Shown: piece by piece, positions 26,964 through 35,724 of the stretch
Layout of the letters: each line of letters begins with the position of its first letter
How positions within the stretch are numbered: the stretch's first letter is position 1
Assembly: GCA_963815645.1 (NCBI GenBank)
Contig: CAWFHL010000002.1
Span: 62,001-126,000 of the forward strand
DNA from: JBBRHQ01 sp963815645
GTDB taxonomy: Bacteria; Actinomycetota; Thermoleophilia; Solirubrobacterales; 70-9
Length of the DNA: 64,000 nucleotides
Direction: 5' to 3'
Program-made: the position numbers and the translations under genes
The notes under the pieces: generated by a model
Database searches by the model: none
Seen by the model: the letters and a program-made list of their open reading frames with translations, nothing else
What the model was told of the DNA's origin: nothing

Positions 26964-27356
26964 ATGAGGGTCGTGATCGGACAGTTCGCTCGCTCGGGGA
27001 TCGAGGCCCATCTCGGTCCCGATCTCGCTGGGGGCGTGCAGGCCGCGCTCCGTCACTACTGGCGCCGGTTGCGGTCGGGGACGGCCCCGGTCGGGGTGCC
27101 GCGAGTCGTCGCGGATCAACGTGTCGACGCCGCCGGCGCCAGCTTCGAGCTGCCGGTCGAGAAAGAGATCAGACTGACCTTGGAGCGCGAGGCGGCGCGA
27201 CAGGCGACGACGATCGACCGGGTGCTGGTGCACGCGGTCCTGGTCTATCTCTCCGACCTCGAGGCGCCATCCACCCGGATCGACCCCTCAGCGGCCGGGA
27301 ACGAGCGTCCGGACTGTGACGACCGCGGCGCCTGGCGCGCGAGCCGGCGCCGCTGA
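26964..27356 (+). CDS. Small protein with ribbon-helix-helix-like C-terminus, paralogue 2
   Basis: 130 aa starting MRVVIGQFARSGIEAHLG. The core (FELPVEKEIRLTLEREAARQ followed by ATTIDRVLVHAVLVYLSDLE) matches the paralogue at 25658-26011 in order and spacing. The remaining tail is Arg/Asp-rich and may be disordered. The 276-bp gap before it (26688-26963) holds the start region of the divergent sigma gene and is slightly AT-richer; no motif there is clear enough to name. Confidence 0.62.
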   Translation: MRVVIGQFARSGIEAHLGPDLAGGVQAALRHYWRRLRSGTAPVGVPRVVADQRVDAAGASFELPVEKEIRLTLEREAARQATTIDRVLVHAVLVYLSDLEAPSTRIDPSAAGNERPDCDDRGAWRASRRR

Positions 27357-27363
27357 ATCTCGC

Positions 27364-28491
27364 TCAGACGACCAGTCGGCCGTTGCCCGCCCCGGCCACG
27401 GCCGCTTCCGAGTGACCGTTGCGGGATGCGCTGAGACGCCGGCGTCCGTCCGCGACCGCCTCCTCGACGGGGCGAACGGCTTGCGGCTCGCCGCGGGCGT
27501 GAAGCGACTTCTCGAGGGCGTCGAGCGCCAGCACGACCTCGAGCCCGAGGCGTGAGCTGGAGACGGGAGTGTCACCGTTGCGAATCGCGTTTGCGAAGTC
27601 GGAGAGCTCCAGGCCGAGCGGCTCGGCAGCCTCGATCCGCGGCGCGATCATGTCGCCGGTGCGGTAGGTGAGCCGGTACTCGCCAAAGCTGGCCGGGGGC
27701 TCCGCGAAGTCGAGCCCGCGGTCGTAGATGCGGACCGAATCGTCCGAGGCCGTGTCCTCGTACTGGACCATCCGCCGGCTGCCGACCACGACCATCTGGC
27801 GCATCTTGCGAGGCGCGAGCCAGGAGAGCTGCACGTTGGCCTGCGCCCCCTGCTCGAACCGGAGCGTCAGGAAGGCGGTCTCGTGGACGTTCTCCTGAAA
27901 GACGCAGCGCCCGTTTGCCGAGACCTCGACCAGCGGCTGGGAGAGCCAGTGGAGAAGGATCGAGAGGTCGTGCGGGGCAAGGTCGAGGACGACCCCGTCC
28001 CGCTGGTAGAGGCCGAGGTTCATCCGCGACGAGGTGATGAAGTAGATCTCCCCCAGCACGCCGTCGTGAACCAGCTCGCGGACCTTGTTGACGGAGGGGC
28101 TGTAGAGGAAGGTGTGGCCCGGCATCAGGACGAGTTCGAGCTCCTCGGCAAGCGCGATCAGCTCGGCAGCCTCGTCGGGAGTCCGTGCGAGCGGCTTCTC
28201 CACCAGGACGTGCTTGCCGGCCTCGAGGGCCCTGCGGACGAGCGGGTAGTGGGTGTGCGGGGGCGTCGCGATGGCCACCGCCTCGATCCGCGAATCCGCA
28301 AGCGCGGTGTCGAGGTCGCGCTCGACCCAGACGCCGGGATGGCGCCGGCGGAAGTCGTCGACGCGGTTGTCGTCCAGCTCGCAGAGCCCCATGAGGCGGA
28401 ACTCGGGCCGCTCAACGATGTTGCGGACCATGTTGGGGCCCCAGTAGCCGTATCCGACGACCATGGCCCCGAGTGCACGCTCGGATGGCAT
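27364..28491 (-). CDS. Gfo/Idh/MocA-family NAD(P)-dependent sugar oxidoreductase
   Basis: 375 aa. The Rossmann fold starts MVVGYGYWGPNMVRNIV (GxGxxG type); the family motif EKP is in HVLVEKPLARTPDEA. The C-terminal beta-sheet domain holds the APHDLSILLHWL active-site His-Asp region. Relatives oxidise UDP-sugars, for example the UDP-GlcNAc C3 or UDP-GlcNAcA dehydrogenases used for surface polysaccharides. It is divergent from wecB (185-bp gap), which supports a role in nucleotide-sugar supply. A Gly/Asn-rich C-terminal tail adds about 30 residues. Confidence 0.88.
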   Translation of the reverse strand: MPSERALGAMVVGYGYWGPNMVRNIVERPEFRLMGLCELDDNRVDDFRRRHPGVWVERDLDTALADSRIEAVAIATPPHTHYPLVRRALEAGKHVLVEKPLARTPDEAAELIALAEELELVLMPGHTFLYSPSVNKVRELVHDGVLGEIYFITSSRMNLGLYQRDGVVLDLAPHDLSILLHWLSQPLVEVSANGRCVFQENVHETAFLTLRFEQGAQANVQLSWLAPRKMRQMVVVGSRRMVQYEDTASDDSVRIYDRGLDFAEPPASFGEYRLTYRTGDMIAPRIEAAEPLGLELSDFANAIRNGDTPVSSSRLGLEVVLALDALEKSLHARGEPQAVRPVEEAVADGRRRLSASRNGHSEAAVAGAGNGRLVV

Positions 28492-28676
28492 TGCGAACCT
28501 TTCGGGTTTTGATGACTGCCGCGAGTGGTCGCGGTACCCGAAGAACGGACGCCCGGGCGATGACTTCCGCCCCGCGAGACCGGGGCGGACGAAAAAAGGA
28601 CGGGAAGCCGCACACGGTCCGGGATCTGCCGCTCGCGGGCCGCAAAATCCCCCCAGAATCCGACGTTTGATCGTCG

Positions 28677-29813
28677 ATGGCGCATCGGCTGATCTCGATC
28701 ATCGGGTCCCGTCCTGACATCGTCCAGGCGGGGCCCCTCTCATTGGCATTCGCGGGGCTTGTCGACGAGGTGCTTGTTCACACCGGACAGCACTACGACC
28801 CGGGGATGTCGGAGCTGCTGATCGCGGACATGCGCCTGCCGCTCCCCGACTACAACCTCGGGGTGGGCTCGCTCCCCAACGAGAAGAGCGTCGCCGTCGC
28901 CCAGGGCCGCATCTCCGAGGTGATCCGGAGGGAGGACCCCGATGCGATCCTGGTCCGGGGCGACACCAATTCGACGCTCGCCGGCGCCCGGGCGGCGAAG
29001 GCGGCGGGGGTTCGCCTGCTCCATGTCGAGGCCGGCCTGCGCAGCTACCGAGACGACATTCCCGAGGAGCGCAACCGGGTCGAGGCCGACCGCATCTCGG
29101 ATCTGCTCTTTGCTCCCTGCGAACACGCTCGAGAGGTGCTCGTGGAAGAGGGGGTTGGCGGCGCGGTCCACATGAAGGGGGACGTCCTCGCCGATGCGCA
29201 CCTCTCCAGCCAGGGTCGGCTTCCCGATAGCGGCGAGGCCGGCGAATACGTGCTGGCGACCGTGCACCGGCCGCAGAACACCGAGCGCCCCGAGTGCCTC
29301 GCCGCGGTCCTCGAATGCCTGGCAGCGACCGAGTGCAGGGTGATCCTGCCCCTGCATCCGCGCACCCGGAAGCGGCTTCACGACTGGGGGCTCGACACGC
29401 CCGCCAACGTCGAGGTTCGGGGGGAGGTCCCCTACACCGAGATGCTCGGCCTCGAGCGAGACGCGCGGGCGATCGTCACCGACTCCGGCGGGGTGCAGCG
29501 GGAGGCCTATCTGTGGGGTGTTCCCTGCGTCACCCTGCGGGAGGAGACCGAATGGGTCGAGACCGTATCGACCGGATGGAATACCCCGGTCGGCGTCGAC
29601 CCCACGAAGCTGCGAGCGGCGCTGGAGGGCTCCCGGCCCCCGACGCGACCCCAGATTTTCGGCGACGGACGCGCCGCCGAGCGGATCGTCGAGCAGACGG
29701 TTGCCGAGCTCGACCGGGCCTTGGAGGACCGAGCCGCCTGCCCGCCCCGTCCCGCCGCTTCCGTCTCGCTCGGCCGGGCACGAAAGTTTCTCTCTCGCCG
29801 CGGCGTTCCCTGA
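28677..29813 (+). CDS. wecB: UDP-N-acetylglucosamine 2-epimerase (non-hydrolysing)
   Basis: 378 aa. It interconverts UDP-GlcNAc and UDP-ManNAc for surface glycans. Family signatures: IIGSRPDIVQAGPLSLAF, HTGQHYDPGMS, VRGDTNSTLAGA, HVEAGLRS, the substrate loop EERNRVEADRISDLLFAP, HRPQNTE, and TDSGGVQREAYLWGVPCVTL. Product length is typical. It opens the plus-strand polysaccharide genes; the chain-length-determinant-like gene begins about 50 bp later. Confidence 0.93.
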   Translation: MAHRLISIIGSRPDIVQAGPLSLAFAGLVDEVLVHTGQHYDPGMSELLIADMRLPLPDYNLGVGSLPNEKSVAVAQGRISEVIRREDPDAILVRGDTNSTLAGARAAKAAGVRLLHVEAGLRSYRDDIPEERNRVEADRISDLLFAPCEHAREVLVEEGVGGAVHMKGDVLADAHLSSQGRLPDSGEAGEYVLATVHRPQNTERPECLAAVLECLAATECRVILPLHPRTRKRLHDWGLDTPANVEVRGEVPYTEMLGLERDARAIVTDSGGVQREAYLWGVPCVTLREETEWVETVSTGWNTPVGVDPTKLRAALEGSRPPTRPQIFGDGRAAERIVEQTVAELDRALEDRAACPPRPAASVSLGRARKFLSRRGVP

Positions 29814-29861
29814 ACGACTGCCGGACGCCGGGATCCGGCCTTAGCCTGGAGACGCAACGAG

Positions 29862-30722
29862 TTGATTGTTTACCTGAAGGAGCTGTGGAGGCGCCGATTT
29901 CTGGTGCTTGCTGCGATCGTCGCGGCCGCGGCGATCTCCCTATTCGCCGTCTTCAACGTCAGCCCGTTTCCGCCCTCGATCTCCAAGCGCGACCAGGTCG
30001 AGCGCCCAGGGCTCGATCGAGATCCTGGTCGACTCGTCGCGGTCGCCGATCGCCGACTCGCGAGCGCAACCTCACCGGCTTGACTGCGCGCGCCGGCGTC
30101 TTCGCCCGCTACATGGCCGGCGGGCCGTGTGATCGGGTCTGATGGCCAAGAACGAGCGGGATCCCGGTCAAGCAGATCGACGTCGCCAGCCCGGCGCCAC
30201 TTCCCGGAGAGGCGCCCGGCGCCGAGCAGCCTTCCCCGCAGATCCATCCCTACGGCGTCGAGATCGCGCAGGCGGCCGAGCTGCCGATCGTCAGCGTCGT
30301 CACCCGCGCGCCCACGGTCGCCAAGGCTCGAGCTCTTGCCGCCGCCGCGCCTGGGTCGGTTCGCGAGGTGGTCGACTCGATCCAGAAGCAAGCAGGGCAC
30401 CCCGGGCGGCAAGCGGGTCGAGTTCCGGGTTCTCGGCCCGGCAAAGGCGGCCACGATCGACAACTCGGTCGGGAAGAAGGTCGCCATCGGATCTTCTGTT
30501 CCTCGTGCTGGTCGCGTGTTCATCGCCCTGATCATCGGGATCCGCGCCTGGTCGCGGCCTGGAGGAGCGGCGAGCCCGAGGTCCGGCACGAGCTTCCCCG
30601 AGGAGGAGGCGCCCGCAGGAGGTTCCGAGTGTGCTGCGACTTCCCGCTCAGCCGGTGACGCCGGCCCTGGCGGTGAGGAGATCGAAGCCGCTCGGGTCCT
30701 CGAGCCGGGCGAGTCCTCCTGA
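29862..30722 (+). pseudogene. Wzz-like chain-length determinant/capsule protein, multiply frameshifted (copy 1)
   Basis: TTG 29862 starts IVYLKELWRRRFLVLAAIVA, an N-terminal cytoplasmic stub plus transmembrane helix typical of Wzz/CapA proteins. Continuations occur in shifted frames: SSAQGSIEILVDSSRSPIAD, RNLTGLTARAGVFARYMAGG, IPVKQIDVASPAPLP, VTRAPTVAKARALAAAAPGS, VEFRVLGPAKAATIDNSVGK, and a second helix VFIALIIGIRAW. The order matches one Wzz-type protein with about four or five indels. The C-terminal end is uncertain (30660-30880). In the family these membrane proteins set polysaccharide chain length with the polymerase. Confidence 0.6.
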
Positions 30723-30880
30723 CTCTGCTCGCCTTCGCCGACTGGGCGACTGCCTGAGCGGCGACACCCCGGGTCCGGCGCGAGCCGGCGGCCGGCTTGA
30801 TCGCGCTGCGAGAGCGGAAGAAGGCGAGAACGCCAGTCGTTCGTTTGAGGCGGCGACACCGCGCCCGAGCACACGAGCCA

Positions 30881-31760
30881 ATGGAACTCGCACGAACCCT
30901 CAAGACCCTCTGGCGGCGCCGCGGCCTGTTGGCCGTCGGGGTGCTGATCGCCGCGATCGCGGCGGTGCTGAGCGTCTATGAGGTCGGGCTCAGCCCGCCG
31001 TCGCTGACCAGCCGCACGAACGTCTTCGCCACGGCCTCCACGCAGATCCTCGTCGACACTCCCGACTCGGCCTTTGCCGATCTCTGCCAACGACATCGAT
31101 CCGCTCGACACGAGGGCCAGCGTCTTTGCCCGATTCCTGGCCAGCCCGGCGGCGGTTGCGCTGATCGCACGGGAGGCGAAGCTTCCGTTTGACGCGATCG
31201 AGGCGCAGGGTCCCTACGACCAGAACCTGCCCCCGCCGAGCAGGAGCCGACCGCCGAGCGGCGCAGCTCCCAGATCATCGGCGAGGGCGCCCTCTACCGC
31301 CTGCGCTTCGAGAACAACTCGGTGCTGCCGATCGTCTCGGTCTTCGCACAGGCGCCGACGACCGAGAAGGCGGAGAGGCTGGCGGCCGCGGCGCCGGCGG
31401 CGCTGCGCGTCTACATCGAGCGGATCCAGGCCAAGCAGCACACTCCGGCCAACCGCCGGGTCGAGATCCGCAGGCTGGGGCACGGCGACCGGCGGGGTCG
31501 TCAACCAAGGGGCGGACACTGCAGATCGCGGCGCTCGTCTTCATCGCCGTGCTCGATCGGCTGGTGCATGCTGCTGATACCGGCCACACGATCGCCCGCG
31601 GATGGCGCGAGATCGACGCCGAGGAGGCTCGGGCTCGAACGGCTCGCCCGGACGCGACGCGGCAACGGCAACGGCCGCAGGACGACGTTCGCCGCGCCGA
31701 GCTCGAGCACGACGGGCCCGCTGAGGTGGAGGCAAGCGCCTCCTCCAGCTACGGGACCGC
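30881..31760 (+). pseudogene. Wzz-like chain-length determinant/capsule protein, multiply frameshifted (copy 2)
   Basis: ATG 30881 starts MELARTLKTLWRRRGLLAVG, then a transmembrane helix and SLTSRTNVFATASTQILVD. After a shift near 31080 it goes on as NDIDPLDTRASVFARFLASP and AVALIAREAKLPFDAIEAQG. After another it reads IIGEGALYRLRFENNSVLPI, APTTEKAERLAAAAPAALRV and YIERIQAK, and finally the second helix LQIAALVFIAVL. It is paralogous to the preceding gene (same STQILVD/SIEILVD and VFARF/VFARY positions). At least four indels. No kinase domain is visible. End approximate. Confidence 0.65.
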
Positions 31761-31768
31761 TCACCGAC

Positions 31769-33142
31769 GATGCCTGGCCCCGGACGCGGCGGCCGCTGCC
31801 CTGGCTGATCGCAGGGTTCCTTGCGTCGATATTCCTGGTTCCGATCGACGCGATCCACCTCTACATCAAGCTGCCGTTCAGCTCCGACTTCGACCGCTTC
31901 TTCGTCGCCGTCTGATGGTCGCGCGCATGGGTCGCCCGCGCGATTTTCGGCGCGGCGAGGGCGTGGTCGCGACTTCGCACTCGCGGGCTGGGCGGCTGGG
32001 TATGACGCGTTCGCGTTCGTCGCAGTCGCCAGCATCGCCGTCAACGTCAGCCGGATCACCAACCTCGGCGAGTGGGACTTCGCCGCGAAGAGGCTGGCGG
32101 TGCTGATCGGGCTGGTGGCCGTGTTCGCGGTCTTCACCCTCACCCTGCGAGTCGCGGAGCTGCGCGCTTTCTCGATCCTGATCGTCGTCCTGGCGATGAT
32201 CACGGCGCTGGGGACCGTCGTCGAGAAGAAGACGGGCTACAACGTCTTCTACTCCACCGCGACGCAGGTGCTCTCGCCGGTCGCCGCCGTCGATCCTGCG
32301 CCGACCGACGTCGCTCCCAACCCGAACGAGTCGCGGCCGCTGATAGCGGGCCCGACCAGGCACCCGCTATCGGTCGCAACGATCCTAGGGATGGCCCTCC
32401 CGTTCGCCGTGGTGCTGGCGGCGATCGCGCCCACGCTGCGCCGCCGCCTGATCTGGTGCCTTGCCGCGTGCATCATCATCGCCGGCGCCCTGGTCACCCA
32501 GCGCAAGTCGGGGGTGGTGGTCCCGGCCTGCGCCCTGCTGGCGCTGTTCGTGATGCGGCCGCGCCAACTATGCGGCTTGCTCCCTTCGGGATCGTCTGAT
32601 CGCTGGCTGCGATGGCCCTGGCGCTGCGTCCGAGCGCCTTCAGCTCGGTCCAGCAGCTGCAGAAGGCCGGCGGCTCGGATTCGACCGTAGGCCGCACCTC
32701 CGACTACGCGGCGGTGGTCCCGGATCTGCTCACCAACCGCTGCTCGGGCGCGGCTACGGCACGCTCGACCCGTCACGCGCGGACACCTACAGGATCTTCG
32801 ACAACGAGTACCTCGGTCAGCTCTACCAGGTCGGCGGCCTGGGCCTGATCGCCTTCCTGGCCTTCGTCGTCACCCCGCTGTTCATCGTCCGGCCCGGTGC
32901 TGCGCTCCGATAACCCGATGCGCGGCCCGCCGGCGCTGGCGGCCGCGCGCGAGCTGCCGGCCTTCGGGGTGGCGGCTGCCCTGTACGACATCCTCAGCTT
33001 TCCGCAGGCGCCATACCTGTTCCTGTTCATGGCGGCGATCTGCACCTGCGCTGCGTCCCTGGAGCTACCCGCGAGCGCGCCGGCCCGAGGCGCTGGCCAG
33101 TGGCGGGTATGCGGTGGGCCGATGAGCCAGCCATCGACCTGA
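31769..33142 (+). pseudogene. O-antigen ligase/polymerase (Wzy/WaaL-type) membrane protein, frameshifted
   Basis: A polytopic protein of about 450 residues, read across three or four frame changes. Helices include LPWLIAGFLASIFLVPIDAI, KRLAVLIGLVAVFAVFTLTL, AFSILIVVLAMITALGTVVE and ATILGMALPFAVVLAAIAPT. The long outer loop before the C-terminal helices carries LGRGYGTLDPS and RIFDNEYLGQLYQVGGLGLI, the DNEY..L motif typical of O-antigen ligase family proteins. It joins repeat units or transfers the polymer. It follows the two chain-length genes, as expected for a Wzx/Wzy-type pathway. Confidence 0.7.
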
Positions 33143-34412
33143 GTCGCCCCGCCGGAGGCTACTCCTTCGCGGCGGCCTGCTGACAGCGCTGATCGTCGTC
33201 GCGATCGGTCTTGCGCGTGTCGCTCACCCTGGCGACCAGGGGGGGAGAAGGGCGAGCGACGGGTCCAGCAGGTCGCTGCCCAGCCGCGCCTTCTTCAAGC
33301 CGGCGATCTGCACGCAATCCTGCAGCCTGGGGAGGAGTCTCGCCAGGGCCCTGGCGCGGGCGCCCCCGGGCGCCGTGATCTGCCTTCACGGTGGGAACTA
33401 CGGCGGAGCGCGGATACCCGCTGAGGCACCGACAAGCGCTCGTATCGTGACCCTGCAGCCGGCTCCCGGCGAGGCGCCCGGTGTTCACTGGGGAGCTTGC
33501 CTTTGACGGTGCCGGTGACCTGCGCATCCAGGGCTTCAGATTCGACAGCGGGCTCAAGTTCCAGCCGGCTGCCTCGCACGTGAAGCTGATCGGAAACGAG
33601 CATTACCGGGGTGGGCGGGATCTTCTTCTTCGGCGATTCCCGGGAAGGGGGAAGCACTCGGGACATCCTGATCGAGGGCAACTTCATCCATGACATCGAC
33701 TACAGCGGTTGGCAAGGCGTCTACGGCGGCTACGGGATCAAATCGATCGGAGCCCAGGATGCTGTCACGGTCAGGGGAAACAAGATCAAGAGCGTCGCCG
33801 CCGATTACATCCAGACCGACGTGGCAACCGACTGGACGGTCGACGGCAACACCTTCCTGGGGCCGACGCTGCGTCGCCGGTCATCCGCTCGAGCACCAGG
33901 ATCTGTGGCAGATTTACGGCGGCGGGTCGGACATTGCCTTCACCAACAACGTCGCCCGCGGCACGGGCACCGCCCAGTCGCTTCTGTTCCAACTCGCCTA
34001 TCCGGGCAGCCACTTCTCGAACGTCACAGTCGCCAACAACCTCTTCGATCACGAGACCCAGGGCTACAGCTGCCAGATCTTCCAGTCGGCCGGTCTCACC
34101 TTCCGCGCCAACACGGTGGTGGGCTCCCGCTATGGGTGTCTGTTCCGCGACGATCCCGGCTATCCGGCTGGCTCGGGATACGAGGTCGACCACAACATCT
34201 TCGGTGCCGCCACCGGCAGCGCCGACGTCGGGGTGGAGGGGCGTGCCGCCCAGTGGGGCAGGTTCGATCACAACGTATCCCTTGATGGGTCGGCGACGGG
34301 GAGCGGATCGGTTCGCCACTGGGATCCGCGCTGGGAGAACATGCACGACTACGTGCCGCTGGGGCTGCCCTTCGCGGCGGGCTACAGGCCCAGCGGCCAT
34401 ACGCCGGGCTGA
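33122..34412 (+). pseudogene. Secreted right-handed beta-helix protein, frameshifted
   Basis: A probable start at ATG 33122 is followed, after frame changes, by a membrane or signal segment (GLLTALIVVAIGLA) and the helix rungs: ICLHGGNYGGARIP, GELAFDGAGDLRIQGFRFDS, GGIFFFGDS, TRDILIEGNFIHDID, VTVRGNKIKSVAADYIQTDV, DIAFTNNVARGTGTAQ, HFSNVTVANNLFDHETQGYS. The last frame runs unbroken to 34412. The repeated NN/GN turns and about 22-residue rungs are typical of pectate-lyase-like folds, which often cut, epimerise or bind polysaccharides. It is not closely related to the three minus-strand paralogues. The 40-bp gap to the convergent gene is empty. Confidence 0.65.
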
Positions 34413-34452
34413 GCTGCGCGCGCCTCTAGGGGTCAGGCTGGATGTATTGCAA

Positions 34453-35724
34453 TTACCAGCGCACGCCCGCAGGTCTGCGGTAGCCGATCCGTCCCCGCCT
34501 CCTCGGGTTGCAGTTTCGCGAGACGCAGTTCCCGCGCCTGTCCAGGCGGACCCGCGCCCGCCTGCCCCAGATGTTGCGGGCGAAGCGCGCGGCCCGGCGC
34601 GAGCCGTCCTGGGCGAAGCCGCCATCGCGGTCGACGGCGATGTTGCGGGCGATGACGTTGCCGCGGCCGGAGTCGCAGTCCCACTCGAAGCCCGGAAAGC
34701 CGTGATAGGCGAGCCCACCTGCGACCCAGGTGTTGTGCCGAATGGTGATGTTCGAGCGCGAGTTGCCCCCGGTGCCGAGCCCGCAAATCTCGGTGCGGCC
34801 CTGGCTGTGTGTGAACAGGTTGTTTTGGATGAGGAGGCTTCCGTTGGAGCCGCCGTGGACGTAGATGTTGCCCGCATTGCCAACCGCGCGCAGCGAGCCA
34901 TCATCGTTACGCCAGTAGCCCTGGTCGTGGAGGTAGTTGTTGGTGATCTTCATCCCAGCATCGTTGCCGACGACCTGGATCGTGTCGGAGTGCTCTGAGG
35001 ACCCCGGGTTGGCCCCGACGGGTCCGATGTTGTTTCGGTCGATCGTGATGTTGGTGCCGTTAAAGCCCTGCAGGCCATCGGCGGCGATGTCGTGGACCCA
35101 GTTGCCGGTGAAGCGGAAGTTGTCGAGGGTGCCGTAACAGCGGCAGCCGTAGCCCGTTCCGCCGGAGTCATCGGCGAGCGTCCAGGCAATCTCGTTGTTG
35201 CGGATCGTCACGTTGGGGCTGGTGTCCGGTGCGAAGATCAGCTGGTCATAGACGCGGTGACGTCGCGTGCCGCCGATGGTCGACCTCGTGATCGAGGTGC
35301 GATTCCCATGGCGAATCGTTACCGAGCGGAATCGGGCAGAGCGGATTGTCAGGCCGGTGGTCGAGTCGATCTCCAGGTGGCCCATCGCGCCGCCGTCGGT
35401 GGAGACGACAACCCCGCTGCGGTTGCCCATGTCGCTGAAGTCGACGTCGCCGACGCGGGCGGTGACGCAGACGTCACGTCTGCTCGCCACCGCCCTCCGC
35501 ACCCCCGCCGCCGAAGTCGCCCGCTTTGCGCGGGGGACGCAGCGGGGGCGCTTGCGCGCCTCCTGCGCACCGCGTACCTGAACTCCCGCCTGATATCCGC
35601 CCGCCTGATATCCGGCGCTGGTGTTGGAACGCGCCCCGGAGGCGCAGATCATCACCGCGGCCGTGCCCCCAATCAGGACCGCGGCGAGGGCCGCGGTCCT
35701 GAGCCCGAAGCAAGAGCCCCTCAC
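34453..35724 (-). CDS. Secreted parallel beta-helix protein (paralogue B)
   Basis: 423 aa from GTG 35724, which overlaps the stop of the upstream paralogue (GTGA), so it is probably translationally coupled. A signal peptide (LRTAALAAVLIGGTAAVMIC) with a lipobox-like C is followed by a variable Arg-rich region and the beta-helix: ARVGDVDFSDMGNRSGVVVS, IDSTTGLTIRSARFRSVTIR, NVTIRNNEIAWTLADDSGGT, NFRFTGNWVHDIAADGLQGF, IQVVGNDAGMKITNNYLHDQ. The middle 485 bp are identical to paralogues A and C while the ends differ strongly, with an Arg-rich C-terminus here. No Ig-like repeats. It is predicted to act outside the cell on polysaccharide. Confidence 0.82.
   Translation of the reverse strand: MRGSCFGLRTAALAAVLIGGTAAVMICASGARSNTSAGYQAGGYQAGVQVRGAQEARKRPRCVPRAKRATSAAGVRRAVASRRDVCVTARVGDVDFSDMGNRSGVVVSTDGGAMGHLEIDSTTGLTIRSARFRSVTIRHGNRTSITRSTIGGTRRHRVYDQLIFAPDTSPNVTIRNNEIAWTLADDSGGTGYGCRCYGTLDNFRFTGNWVHDIAADGLQGFNGTNITIDRNNIGPVGANPGSSEHSDTIQVVGNDAGMKITNNYLHDQGYWRNDDGSLRAVGNAGNIYVHGGSNGSLLIQNNLFTHSQGRTEICGLGTGGNSRSNITIRHNTWVAGGLAYHGFPGFEWDCDSGRGNVIARNIAVDRDGGFAQDGSRRAARFARNIWGRRARVRLDRRGNCVSRNCNPRRRGRIGYRRPAGVRW
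34767..35251. repeat. 485-bp identical beta-helix core, copy B
   Basis: This tract is base-for-base the same as 38417-38901 and, but for one missing C, as 36032-36515. Flanking sequence on both sides diverges clearly. It encodes the central rungs of the beta-helix. Confidence 0.9.
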
